Below, one piece after another: positions 1-6,855 of a DNA stretch of 6,926 nt. Below the pieces are notes generated by a model, which was given only the letters and a program-made list of their open reading frames with translations, was not told the origin of the DNA and searched no databases. Each line of letters opens with the position of its first letter. Within the stretch, counting starts at the first letter, position 1. The position numbers and the translations under genes were made by a program. The DNA is from JBLHUT01 sp047629975 (GTDB lineage Bacteria > Pseudomonadota > Alphaproteobacteria > Rhodobacterales > Rhodobacteraceae), in contig JBLHUT010000195.1 in NCBI GenBank assembly GCA_047629975.1, positions 1 through 6,926 on the forward strand. Reading direction: 5' to 3'.

Positions 1-294
1 GCCCTTTTCACCCTTCCTCTACTCGCCAGCTTGCTGATGGCCGCCTGCGGCACCGCAACACCGGGGTTTCGCGGTGCCGATGTATCGCGGCATGTTGTGG
101 GCGCCATGACCTTTGATGTGCGCCTGCGCGGGGACAAAGCAGAGGCGCAACGCCGCAATTTCGGCTTTGGCCAAAAGTTTCCAGACGTTGCCGCCCACGC
201 CGGTATCGCGATCGAACGCGCCTCGGGGTGCACGATCCGCCGCGGTACCCTGACGGGGGATCCTGCTATCGTCTTTGCGCGCATCAACTGCTGA
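1..294 (+). CDS. Putative small lipoprotein, 3' part (start lies before the window)
   Basis: The frame is open from base 1 and ends at a TGA at 292-294, giving 97 visible residues. The first residues are hydrophobic (FTLPLLASLLMAAC) and look like the core of a signal peptide ending in a lipobox-like LMAAC. The cysteine codon is at 46-48, so the mature protein would be a lipid-anchored periplasmic or outer-membrane protein of about 82 residues. A TTG at 31 and an ATG at 37 fall inside the hydrophobic stretch and are poor starts, so the true start and the basic n-region should lie just upstream of the window. Two further cysteines (codons 229-231 and 289-291, the last residue) could form a disulfide. 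I do not recognise a family and assign no function. The gene converges on lrgB with only three bases between the stop codons. Confidence 0.68.
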   Translation, partial: ALFTLPLLASLLMAACGTATPGFRGADVSRHVVGAMTFDVRLRGDKAEAQRRNFGFGQKFPDVAAHAGIAIERASGCTIRRGTLTGDPAIVFARINC

Positions 295-297
295 TCG

Positions 298-1014
298 CTA
301 AAGAAAAAGACCAAGTATCCACGGCGCGAACAACGCGGTTAGAATTGCGTTCATCGCCATGCCTATCCCGGCATAGGCCCCTGCCGTGTCGCTGACCTGA
401 AATGCGCGGGCCGTCCCGATCCCGTGTGCGGCCACGCCAACCGAAAAACCCCGCGCGCGAAAGTCTTTGCATCCCAGCGCATTGAGCAACGGAGTGGCCA
501 TAATCGCACCAGCAAGCCCGGTCAGAATGACCAGAACAACCGTCAATGTCGGCGACCCGCCCAATTGTTCGGAAATACCAATCGCCACCGGCGCCGTCAC
601 CGACTTTGGCGCCAGTGAGGCCAGAATATCCGCGGGCACGCCCAAGGCCCACGCGATTCCCAACGCCGACCCCATCGCCGTAACCGAAGCCGCAACCAGC
701 GCCCCCAGCATCGGCAGCGCACTGCGCCACACCAAGGCACGATTGGCATAAAGCGGCACCGCAAGCGCCACAGTCGCCGGACCAAGCATGAAATGCACAA
801 ACTGCGCACCCTCGAAATAGGTGTGATATTCTGTTCCAGTTCCCCATAAAACCACCGCCAACGCCACCACGGCAATCAGAACAGGGTTCACATAAGGCCG
901 CCGCCCCGAGGCGCGGAACGCTTTCTCGCCGATCCCGTAGGCGACCAGCGTCAGGGTCAGCCACAACAGCGGACCTTCGGCAAGATAGGTCCAGATTTCT
1001 GTAAACTCCGTCAT
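298..1014 (-). CDS. lrgB: LrgB/CidB family inner-membrane protein
   Basis: The 238-residue product is strongly hydrophobic, with several membrane segments, and has the usual LrgB/CidB length. Recognisable family blocks are NPVL (43-46), the stretch around GAQFVHFMLGPATVALAVP (69-87), PKSVTAPVAI (136-145) and ARGFSVGVAAHGIGTAR (187-203). The family works with LrgA. It was first described as modulating murein hydrolase activity and cell death in staphylococci. Other members move small carboxylates: the Bacillus PftAB pair takes up pyruvate and plant PLGG1 carries glycolate/glycerate. Which role applies here cannot be read from the sequence. The ATG overlaps the lrgA stop as ATGA, so the two are translationally coupled; purine-rich AGAGGGG lies about eight bases upstream. 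The stop is TAG at 300-298, three bases from the stop of the convergent lipoprotein gene. Confidence 0.93.
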   Translation of the reverse strand: MTEFTEIWTYLAEGPLLWLTLTLVAYGIGEKAFRASGRRPYVNPVLIAVVALAVVLWGTGTEYHTYFEGAQFVHFMLGPATVALAVPLYANRALVWRSALPMLGALVAASVTAMGSALGIAWALGVPADILASLAPKSVTAPVAIGISEQLGGSPTLTVVLVILTGLAGAIMATPLLNALGCKDFRARGFSVGVAAHGIGTARAFQVSDTAGAYAGIGMAMNAILTALFAPWILGLFL

Positions 1015-1370
1015 GCCTCCGGCCCCTCTTGCCGGGTTTTGCCCGACAACAGACGAAAGGTTACCGCACCGACCGTAATCGCAAGCGCCGTGCTGACCAC
1101 CAGCGACAAAAGGATCGCCGGACCGTTGCTGCCAAGCACATCCAGATGCCCGACAATTCCGACGCCCGCAGGGACAAACAAAAGCGACAGATGAGACAAC
1201 AGATAGGTTGCTGTTGGCCGCGCTGCCTCGAACAGTTTGGGCACCGCGGCAAAGATCACAATCGCAACCAGCATTCCGATCACCGGCCCCGGAAGTGGCA
1301 GGTCAAGAGCCCTCGAAATACCCTCTCCGGCCAGTTGACATGCAAGGATGATAGAAAGCGCAAAGATCAT
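1011..1370 (-). CDS. lrgA: LrgA/CidA family holin-like membrane protein
   Basis: From the ATG at 1370 the product has 119 residues, typical for LrgA/CidA, with about four membrane segments (near 2-20, 30-46, 55-76 and 83-108) and a short charged tail. Family signatures are LPLPGPVIGM (24-33) and LSLLFVPAGVGI (61-72). The frame extends upstream to 1430, but that start would add 20 polar residues ahead of the first membrane helix. The ATG at 1370 has a perfect GGAGG six bases upstream, so I chose it. LrgA acts in the cytoplasmic membrane with LrgB; the family is described as holin-like and, in some bacteria, as part of a pyruvate or organic-acid transporter. The gene starts 82 bases after cobN and overlaps lrgB by four bases. 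No LytSR-type regulator gene is in the window. Confidence 0.92.
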   Translation of the reverse strand: MIFALSIILACQLAGEGISRALDLPLPGPVIGMLVAIVIFAAVPKLFEAARPTATYLLSHLSLLFVPAGVGIVGHLDVLGSNGPAILLSLVVSTALAITVGAVTFRLLSGKTRQEGPEA

Positions 1371-1376
1371 AGGGCC

Positions 1377-1381
1377 CCTCC
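1377..1381 (-). promoter_or_regulatory. Ribosome binding site of lrgA (decides the start)
   Basis: On the minus strand GGAGG is followed by six bases and then ATG at 1370. This is the best Shine-Dalgarno match in the cobN-lrgA gap. It favours the short, family-length LrgA over the frame that opens at 1430. Confidence 0.75.
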
Positions 1382-1452
1382 AGGGTTGCTGACGCATCCC
1401 GACGATGACAAACCGCCCGTCGCTGCGCAAGCTGCATACGCCCTTTGCAGGA

Positions 1453-4400
1453 TCAGACTGTCAATGTCTCCAGCCGCTCGCGGGCCGAATTGGAGCGCGG
1501 CACCCAAAGCCCGCGGTCGATCGCCTCCTGCAGGCGTTCGGCAATCTCGCGCAGCGCCGAAGGGTTGTTTTGTGCAATGAAATCGCGCGTGTCGTCATCT
1601 TCCAGAAACGCGGCCTCGACCAGATCGAAATGATGGTTGCGCACCGCACCGGTGGTTGCTGCAAATGCAAAAAGGTAATCCACGGTGGCCGCAATTTCAA
1701 AAGCCCCCTTGTAGCCATGCCGCTTGACCCCGGCGATCCACTTCGGATTGACCACCCGCGAGCGCACGACCCGGCCGATTTCGTCCTCCAGTGTCCGGAT
1801 AACAGGACGTTCGGGGCGGGAATGGTCGTTGTGATAGATCGGGCGCGCAGCCCCCTGAAGATGCTGCACCGCCGCCGACGCCCCACCCTCGAACTGGTAA
1901 TAATCGTCGCTGTCCAAGAGGTCATGCTCACGATTATCCTGATTTTGGACAATTGCCTCGGTCTGGCTGAGCCGCGTCTCGAAAGCGGCCCGCGCCTGTG
2001 TCCCCTGATCGGCGCGACCGTAAGCATAACTTGACCACGTCAGATAGGCATCGGCCAGATCGGCCGTGTTCGCCCACAGCCGCTCGTCCATCATCGCCTG
2101 AAGTCCCGCCCCGTAAGATCCCGGTTTCGAGCCAAAGACCCGGTGTTGTCCCTCGGCCCCCTCAACACGCGCGCGCGCCGCAGCCGAGTTGAGGTCAGCA
2201 GGTTCGTCCAACGCCATCACCGCCCGCGCCGCATTGTCCACAAGCGAAATCAGCTGTGGAAAGGCATCACGGAAAAAGCCCGAAATTCTCAACGTGACAT
2301 CAACACGCGGACGCCCCAGCACCCCTTGCGGCAGGATTTCGAACCCCGTTACACGCCGGTTGGCGGCATCCCACCGCGGCTTGACACCCATCAGCGCCAG
2401 ACATTGCGCAATATCGTCACCACCGGTGCGCATGTTGGCGGTCCCCCAGGCGGTCAACAGCATTGTGCGCGGCCAGTCGCCATGATCCTGCAAATGCCGC
2501 TCGATCAACAGATTTGCCGACTTCCACCCTAGTGCCCAAGCAGTCGGAGTCGGCACGGCACGGCTGTCGACGGAGTAGAAGTTGCGCCCTGTGGGCAAGA
2601 CATCCAGTCGCCCGCGGGTCGGCGCGCCGGATGGCGCAGGGGCAACGAACTGCCCTGACAGGGCGGTGAGGAGCCCCTTGCCCTCTGCCGGTCCACAATC
2701 TGCAACAATCGGGCGGACAACGTCGCGTGCATGGTCCAATACTTCCTGTGACAACACCCCCGGGCCTTGGCTTTCGGTATCCAATAGCGCTGCCGCCAAG
2801 AGCTCCAGCCGTTCAATTGTGTCGCCAGTGCTGCGCCAGGTATCTTCCGACACCGTTCGAAGCAGGGAGGGACGCGGCCCCTCCCACGCAGCAGCCATCG
2901 GCGCATCCAGCGGATCGAACCCGAGACCCAGATCATCCGCAAGCGCCCGCATCAGCGATGCGTCCCGCCCTGACCCGTCACCGCGCGGGACACGCAAAAG
3001 CGCCTGTGTAAGGTCACGCTCCAGACGTCCTTCGGGGGATTGGCCAAACACGTGCAACCCATCGCGGATTTGCGCCTCTTTGAGTTCACAAAGATACGCA
3101 TCAAGCGCTGCCAGATCTGTGTCGTCGTCACCGCCTTTTAGTCCGGCATCCAACCCCAATCCCGTCACCGCGCACAGTTCCAGAATTTCGCGTCTAAGGT
3201 GCGCTATCCGGCGCGGATCAACACCCGCGGCCTCGTAATATTCATCGACCAATGCCTCGAGATCACGCAAAGGCCCATAGCTTTCTGCACGGGTCAGCGG
3301 CGGCGTCAGGTGATCGACGATCACGGCTTGTGCACGGCGTTTGGCCTGCGTCCCTTCACCCGGATCATTGACGATAAACGGATAGACATGAGGCATCGGC
3401 CCCAGCGTGACCTCGGGCCAGCACGTGTCCGACAGGGCAACAGCCTTCCCCGGCAACCACTCCAGATTTCCATGCTTGCCCATGTGCACCACAGCATCGA
3501 CACCTGCCGCATGGCGCAGCCAAAAATAGAACGCAAGGTAGTTGTGCGGCGGTACAAGATCGGGCGCGTGATAGGTTTCCTTTGGGTCGATATTGTAACC
3601 ACGCGCAGGTTGCAGGCCGACAAAAACATGCCCCATCGGGTGGATTGAAAGTTTGAAACCACCCCTTTGCCCTTTACCCGCCGTTTCTTCGGGATCCCGT
3701 TGGGATTCAAAAAACGGATCATCCACCGGAGCCCCCCAACGGACTTCGATATCCTGACGCACGGCAAGCGGAAGGATAGAATAATGCGCCAGATAGGTTT
3801 CCAGAGCCAAAGTAACACCACCGGCGCGTTCTGCACGGTCGGTAAGCCAGTTTGTCGGTCCGTCCATCACTCGCTGCATCAATGCCGCGCCGTCAACCGG
3901 CGCATTGTCCACCCCGTAACCCGCCGCTTCCAAAAGTTGCAGAACATGAGCCGTCGCCGCAGGCGTATCCAGACCGACACCGTTTGCCAGCCGTCCGTCC
4001 TTGTTCGGGTAATTCGCAAGGATCAGCGCAACCTTCCGCTGTGCCGCCGGCTTGTGTCGCAAGCGCGACCAGGCAGCCGCTAGCTCGGCCACAAAGGTGA
4101 CCCTGTCGCCCCGCGCCTTATATGTCGCTATCGGACATTCGGTCGCCTCGTCGAAAAACGCTTCGCCCTTAAAGGATACCGCGCGCGACAATATTCGTCC
4201 GTCGACCTCCGGCAAGGCTACATTCATCGCGATATCACGCGCACCCAACCCGTTAAGGCCCTCTTCCCACACCTGCTCCGACGACGCCGACAGAACGACC
4301 TGGAGCACCGGCGCGCCTTGCGCGGCGGGCAGGGTAAGGGGGTTCGATGCCCCCGCGCCCTGCCCCCCGACATCCGGAGTACCAACAGCAAAAGACGTGC

Positions 4401-5193
4401 AGTTCAAAATCACCGACGGCGGAGCCTGCCCGAACAACTGCTCAAGCGTCGCCGAAGACACCGGATCCTTCAAAGACGCCACAAACACCGGCAAAGGGTT
4501 CAGACCCGCCCGCAACAACGCCTTGGTCATCCGGTTGATCGGATTTAACCCCGCTCCCTGCACCAACGCGCGGTAAAACACCAACGGCACCACTGGCGCG
4601 CCCTCGATCCATTCCGCCCGCGCTGTGGCCACGTCACTGATCCCGGCACCCGGCCAATAGACACCTGCCCTCAGCAATGGCCGCGCAGGCGGCGCCGATG
4701 ACTTTACACCCTGGATCATCGACTTTGCATGCTCCAGCAGGTTCACCGAATTCTCCGGTCCGCCTTCGACGAAATAAGCCCACAACGCATCGTAATCCGC
4801 GTCGCAAACCGTCGAAAGACGCCGCAGTTCGTCGTCGGGCTTGTCATCACCGGGCAGCGCCACAAAAGGCACCCCCGCCACAAGCAAATGCGCCGCGTAT
4901 TGCTCGACCCCGTAGCGCCAATAACCCAATCCCCCCAGAACCCGCGCCACAACCAGCTTGGATTTACTCGCGCAAGCCCCGATATGCAGGTCGACCGACA
5001 TCGGATGCTGAAGGTGCATCATGCTGGCAAGTCGCAGGCCCGGCGGTGCTGCCATCTCCGAGCGGGCCTGCGACAGCGCCGCAATTTCCGTGTCGGCGGC
5101 AGAGATGATCACAATATCCGCCGGTGTCTGGCCAAGGTCGACGGGCTCTTTACCGTCGTCGATACTTCCGGGAATCGCAGCAAGCAGGTGCAT
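1453..5193 (-). CDS. cobN: Cobaltochelatase large subunit CobN
   Basis: CobN is the large subunit of the ATP-dependent CobNST complex of the aerobic B12 pathway. It inserts cobalt into hydrogenobyrinic acid a,c-diamide to give cob(II)yrinic acid a,c-diamide, and is related to magnesium chelatase BchH/ChlH. The 1246-residue length fits the family. Conserved blocks run the whole length: the N-terminus (MHLLAAIPG), GACASKSKLVVARVLGGLGY (72-91), ANYPNKDGRLANGVGLDTP (393-411), the BchH/CobN hallmark HMGKHGNLEW (570-579), NDPGEGTQAKRR (609-620), KEAQIRDGLHVFG (705-717), GRNFYSVD (869-876), GTANMRTGGDD (917-927) and the C-terminal GYKGAFEIAATVDYLFAF from 1160. No frameshift is seen. The start at 5193 matches where the family usually begins, although its Shine-Dalgarno (AAGG, nine bases away) is weak and the frame stays open upstream to 5256. 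Oddity: residues 277-289 are encoded by a palindromic element. The CobS and CobT partners are not in the window; cobW lies upstream. Confidence 0.97.
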   Translation of the reverse strand: MHLLAAIPGSIDDGKEPVDLGQTPADIVIISAADTEIAALSQARSEMAAPPGLRLASMMHLQHPMSVDLHIGACASKSKLVVARVLGGLGYWRYGVEQYAAHLLVAGVPFVALPGDDKPDDELRRLSTVCDADYDALWAYFVEGGPENSVNLLEHAKSMIQGVKSSAPPARPLLRAGVYWPGAGISDVATARAEWIEGAPVVPLVFYRALVQGAGLNPINRMTKALLRAGLNPLPVFVASLKDPVSSATLEQLFGQAPPSVILNCTSFAVGTPDVGGQGAGASNPLTLPAAQGAPVLQVVLSASSEQVWEEGLNGLGARDIAMNVALPEVDGRILSRAVSFKGEAFFDEATECPIATYKARGDRVTFVAELAAAWSRLRHKPAAQRKVALILANYPNKDGRLANGVGLDTPAATAHVLQLLEAAGYGVDNAPVDGAALMQRVMDGPTNWLTDRAERAGGVTLALETYLAHYSILPLAVRQDIEVRWGAPVDDPFFESQRDPEETAGKGQRGGFKLSIHPMGHVFVGLQPARGYNIDPKETYHAPDLVPPHNYLAFYFWLRHAAGVDAVVHMGKHGNLEWLPGKAVALSDTCWPEVTLGPMPHVYPFIVNDPGEGTQAKRRAQAVIVDHLTPPLTRAESYGPLRDLEALVDEYYEAAGVDPRRIAHLRREILELCAVTGLGLDAGLKGGDDDTDLAALDAYLCELKEAQIRDGLHVFGQSPEGRLERDLTQALLRVPRGDGSGRDASLMRALADDLGLGFDPLDAPMAAAWEGPRPSLLRTVSEDTWRSTGDTIERLELLAAALLDTESQGPGVLSQEVLDHARDVVRPIVADCGPAEGKGLLTALSGQFVAPAPSGAPTRGRLDVLPTGRNFYSVDSRAVPTPTAWALGWKSANLLIERHLQDHGDWPRTMLLTAWGTANMRTGGDDIAQCLALMGVKPRWDAANRRVTGFEILPQGVLGRPRVDVTLRISGFFRDAFPQLISLVDNAARAVMALDEPADLNSAAARARVEGAEGQHRVFGSKPGSYGAGLQAMMDERLWANTADLADAYLTWSSYAYGRADQGTQARAAFETRLSQTEAIVQNQDNREHDLLDSDDYYQFEGGASAAVQHLQGAARPIYHNDHSRPERPVIRTLEDEIGRVVRSRVVNPKWIAGVKRHGYKGAFEIAATVDYLFAFAATTGAVRNHHFDLVEAAFLEDDDTRDFIAQNNPSALREIAERLQEAIDRGLWVPRSNSARERLETLTV
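4327..4365. repeat. 39-bp nested palindrome inside cobN, in frame
   Basis: The outer arms GGGCAGGG (4327-4334) and CCCTGCCC (4358-4365) are perfect complements. After a symmetric 3/3 unpaired stretch (TAA against GCG), the inner arms GGGGG (4338-4342) and CCCCC (4350-4354) pair around the seven-base loop TTCGATG. The whole unit is exactly 13 codons and encodes GQGAGASNPLTLP, residues 277-289 of CobN. The composition (Gly/Ala, then Pro/Leu) suggests a flexible surface loop rather than core fold. It looks like a palindromic repeat unit inserted in frame in the coding sequence. Only one copy was noticed in the window, so its membership in a repeat family is inferred. Confidence 0.65.
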
Positions 5194-5257
5194 AAGAGGG
5201 GGCCTTGAGTTACGAGCCGGCTGCACGCGTAACCGGCAAACAGCCGCCACACGCACG

Positions 5258-5262
5258 CCTCC
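5258..5262 (-). promoter_or_regulatory. Strong Shine-Dalgarno upstream of the chosen cobN start
   Basis: On the minus strand GGAGG stands seven bases before an in-frame GTG at 5250 and one base before another GTG at 5256. Both GTGs read through to the cobN ATG at 5193 without a stop. Starting at 5250 would add 19 residues (MAAVCRLRVQPARNSRPPL) that do not look like the conserved CobN N-terminus. The site is real as a sequence match; whether ribosomes use it to make a longer CobN is open. Confidence 0.4.
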
Positions 5263-5271
5263 GGCATTTTT

Positions 5272-5724
5272 CTAGAGAGGCTTTTCCATGAAAATACTGA
5301 TCGGATCGTCCGGATAAGCCCCGAACGCGCCCCGCCGCACAAAGCCCGCACGCTCGTACAGGCGATGCGCCGCATGCAGCGTATCACCGGTTTCAAGCCT
5401 CAGGCACGGCAGCTTCAGGTCAGCGCCATGTCGGACAAGATGTGCCATCAGCAGCTGCCCGATCCCAAGCCCGCGGGCCGTGGGGGCCACAAACATCGAC
5501 TTGACCTCACCGTAATCCGCCCTCTCTGCGAGGGCGGCACAGCCTTTGATCTTGCCATCATGCACCGCCACAAAAAAATGGATATCAGGGCTGCACAGCG
5601 CATCAATCGACAGAAAATGATTGGACTCGGCCGGAAACAACTCCTGCATCAAGGCATGACTTGCCGTGAGCAGGGCTGTTGCTTGCGGATCGCGCGGATC
5701 ACCGGTGCGTATCGTCACTGTCAC
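5272..5724 (-). CDS. GNAT family N-acetyltransferase
   Basis: The 150-residue protein is a single GNAT domain. The acetyl-CoA pyrophosphate-binding motif A is clear: strand VKSMFVAP (74-81) followed by RGLGIG (84-89), matching R/Q-x-x-G-x-G/A, then helix QLLMAHLVRHGA. Further on, LRLETGDTLHAAHRLYERAGF is the usual motif B region, with the tyrosine near the C-terminal third that often acts in catalysis. Such enzymes move an acetyl group from acetyl-CoA to an amine on a small molecule, peptide or protein; the substrate here cannot be predicted. The start is GTG, overlapping the cobW stop as GTGA, which implies translational coupling. A second GTG two codons later is an alternative start. The stop is TAG, 78 bases before the chosen cobN start. 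A link to cobalamin synthesis is suggested only by its position between cobW and cobN. Confidence 0.9.
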   Translation of the reverse strand: MTVTIRTGDPRDPQATALLTASHALMQELFPAESNHFLSIDALCSPDIHFFVAVHDGKIKGCAALAERADYGEVKSMFVAPTARGLGIGQLLMAHLVRHGADLKLPCLRLETGDTLHAAHRLYERAGFVRRGAFGAYPDDPISIFMEKPL

Positions 5725-6809
5725 GCAGCAAGCGCCTTTTCGATGGCGGCGCGGTCCAGCCCGGTTTGACCGATCACTACCAGACGCGTTGCACGCGCAT
5801 CTGTCCCGAACGGCTGATCGAAATAGGTGTCAACGCGCGGGCCAACCGCCTGCAATGTCAGGCGCATCGGCTTTCCGACCACTGCCGCAAAACCTTTGAG
5901 GCGTAAAATATCGTGGGTGCGGATGACATCCGCCACCTGGAGCGCAAAAGCAGCCGCGTCGGTAATTTCGGACCGGTGGACCACAAAGCTTTCGAATTCA
6001 TCATGACCGTGATCGTGGTGGTGATGGTGGTCCCCTTCGCCTGCGTGCTCCCCGTCGTCGTGGTGGTCGTCGTCGTGATGATGATGGTGGTGCACTTCGT
6101 GACGCGCGGCGATAGTGTCCTCTGCGGCGCCACCCTGCCCCAACAGGACCTCGATCGGCAAAACGCCCATGGACGTCTTGATCACCTGCACCCCTTTGCG
6201 GCTTTCGCTTGTCAGTTTGGCCACAAGCGCCTCGACCTGTGCTGCATCAAGAAGGTCGGATTTATTCACCACGATCATATCGGCACAGGCGATCTGATCC
6301 TCGAAAAGCTCGGACAGCGGGGTTTCGTGATCAAGGTTCTCGTCCTGTTGGCGCTGGGCATCGACCGCGGCCACGGAATGTGCGAACCGCCCTTCCGTGA
6401 CAGCTTTTCCATCGACGACCGTTACAACTCCGTCAACGGTTACTTTGGTGCGGATTTCGGGCCAGTTGAACGCCCGCACCAGCGGTTGCGGAAGCGCAAG
6501 ACCGCTTGTCTCGATCACGATGTGATCGGGCCGGTTTGGCCGCGCCAGCAGCTTTTCCATCGTCGGGATGAAATCATCCGCCACAGTGCAGCAGATACAA
6601 CCGTTCGACAGCTCCATGATATCGTCTTCAGAGCAGGTCTCGTCGCCGCACCCTTTCAGGATATCCCCGTCAACGCCCAGATCGCCGAATTCGTTGATGA
6701 TCAGAGCGATCCTGCGGCCCTTTGCATTTTCCAGCATATGCCGGATCAGAGTGGTCTTTCCGGCCCCAAGAAAGCCGGTAACGATAGTTGCGGGGATCTT
6801 TGCTTGCAT
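5721..6809 (-). CDS. cobW: CobW, COG0523 family metal-handling GTPase
   Basis: The 362-residue product has the full set of COG0523 G3E GTPase signatures. These are Walker A GFLGAGKTT (12-20), the metal-binding CxCC in NGCICC (69-74), ETSG (100-103) and the guanine-specificity motif NKSD (182-185). A histidine/acid-rich loop spans 237-269 and is followed by a CobW C-terminal domain (from about 273). Family members are cytoplasmic GTPases that deliver metals such as zinc or cobalt; CobW is associated with cobalt supply to the CobN-containing chelatase. The position upstream of cobN supports the cobW name over a zinc-stress paralogue such as YeiR/ZagA. The ATG at 6809 has AAGGA eight bases upstream, and the protein begins right at the first strand before Walker A. 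The stop overlaps the GTG start of the acetyltransferase gene by four bases. No cobalamin riboswitch or confident Zur box was seen in the 117 bases upstream. Confidence 0.95.
   Translation of the reverse strand: MQAKIPATIVTGFLGAGKTTLIRHMLENAKGRRIALIINEFGDLGVDGDILKGCGDETCSEDDIMELSNGCICCTVADDFIPTMEKLLARPNRPDHIVIETSGLALPQPLVRAFNWPEIRTKVTVDGVVTVVDGKAVTEGRFAHSVAAVDAQRQQDENLDHETPLSELFEDQIACADMIVVNKSDLLDAAQVEALVAKLTSESRKGVQVIKTSMGVLPIEVLLGQGGAAEDTIAARHEVHHHHHHDDDHHDDGEHAGEGDHHHHHDHGHDEFESFVVHRSEITDAAAFALQVADVIRTHDILRLKGFAAVVGKPMRLTLQAVGPRVDTYFDQPFGTDARATRLVVIGQTGLDRAAIEKALAA
6003..6101 (-). repeat. Triplet-rich tract encoding the CobW histidine-rich loop
   Basis: These 33 codons (CobW residues 237-269) hold 17 histidines and 10 Asp/Glu, including runs of six and five histidines. 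At the DNA level the tract is low-complexity CAT/CAC and GAC/GAT triplets. Such tracts change length easily by slippage. The loop lies between the GTPase and C-terminal domains, as in many COG0523 proteins, and probably binds or stores metal ions. Confidence 0.8.
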
Positions 6810-6817
6810 TCGGGTTG

Positions 6818-6822
6818 TCCTT
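6818..6822 (-). promoter_or_regulatory. Ribosome binding site of cobW
   Basis: Minus-strand AAGGA lies eight bases upstream of the ATG at 6809. It supports that start, which is also the family-expected one. Confidence 0.65.
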
Positions 6823-6835
6823 GTCAGGATCGCAC

Positions 6836-6848
6836 GGGTGATTTACCC
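6836..6848. promoter_or_regulatory. Near-palindrome upstream of cobW, possible operator
   Basis: GGGTGATTTACCC is a 13-bp dyad with four-base perfect arms (GGGT/ACCC) and one mismatched pair nearer the centre. It sits 27 bases before the cobW start. It could be a small operator or chance; it matches no regulator site that I can name. Confidence 0.2.
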
Positions 6849-6855
6849 AACGACG

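Noticed and set aside
284..964. 226-codon minus-strand frame overlapping lrgB
   Set aside because: It is an alternative frame of lrgB, rich in Cys/Gly/Arg, whereas the LrgB frame has clear family motifs.
1031..1047. Imperfect hairpin GCCGGG-TTTTG-CCCGAC in the lrgA 3' end as an internal terminator
   Set aside because: The stem has a mismatch, there is no T-run, and it lies just before the coupled lrgB start, so termination there is unlikely.
1371..1430. Longer LrgA beginning at 1430
   Set aside because: It would place about 20 polar residues before the first membrane helix. The ATG at 1370 has an ideal GGAGG and gives the usual family length.
1029..3238. Several long plus-strand frames opposite lrgA and cobN (183, 209 and 218 codons among others)
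   Set aside because: They mirror strongly conserved minus-strand genes, are rich in Arg/Ser/Pro/His as expected for antisense GC-rich frames, and show no domain signatures.
4318..4370. tRNA-like T-arm (GGGGG-TTCGATG-CCCCC) suggesting a tRNA or attachment-site fragment
   Set aside because: The loop resembles a T-loop, but its last base is G rather than a pyrimidine. No matching acceptor, D or anticodon arms were found upstream, and the stretch lies in frame inside cobN.
5194..5271. Cobalamin riboswitch in front of cobN
   Set aside because: The gap is only 78 bases, much shorter than the roughly 200-base element, and no B12-box sequence is present; only a weak 5-bp GCCGG/CCGGC hairpin was seen.
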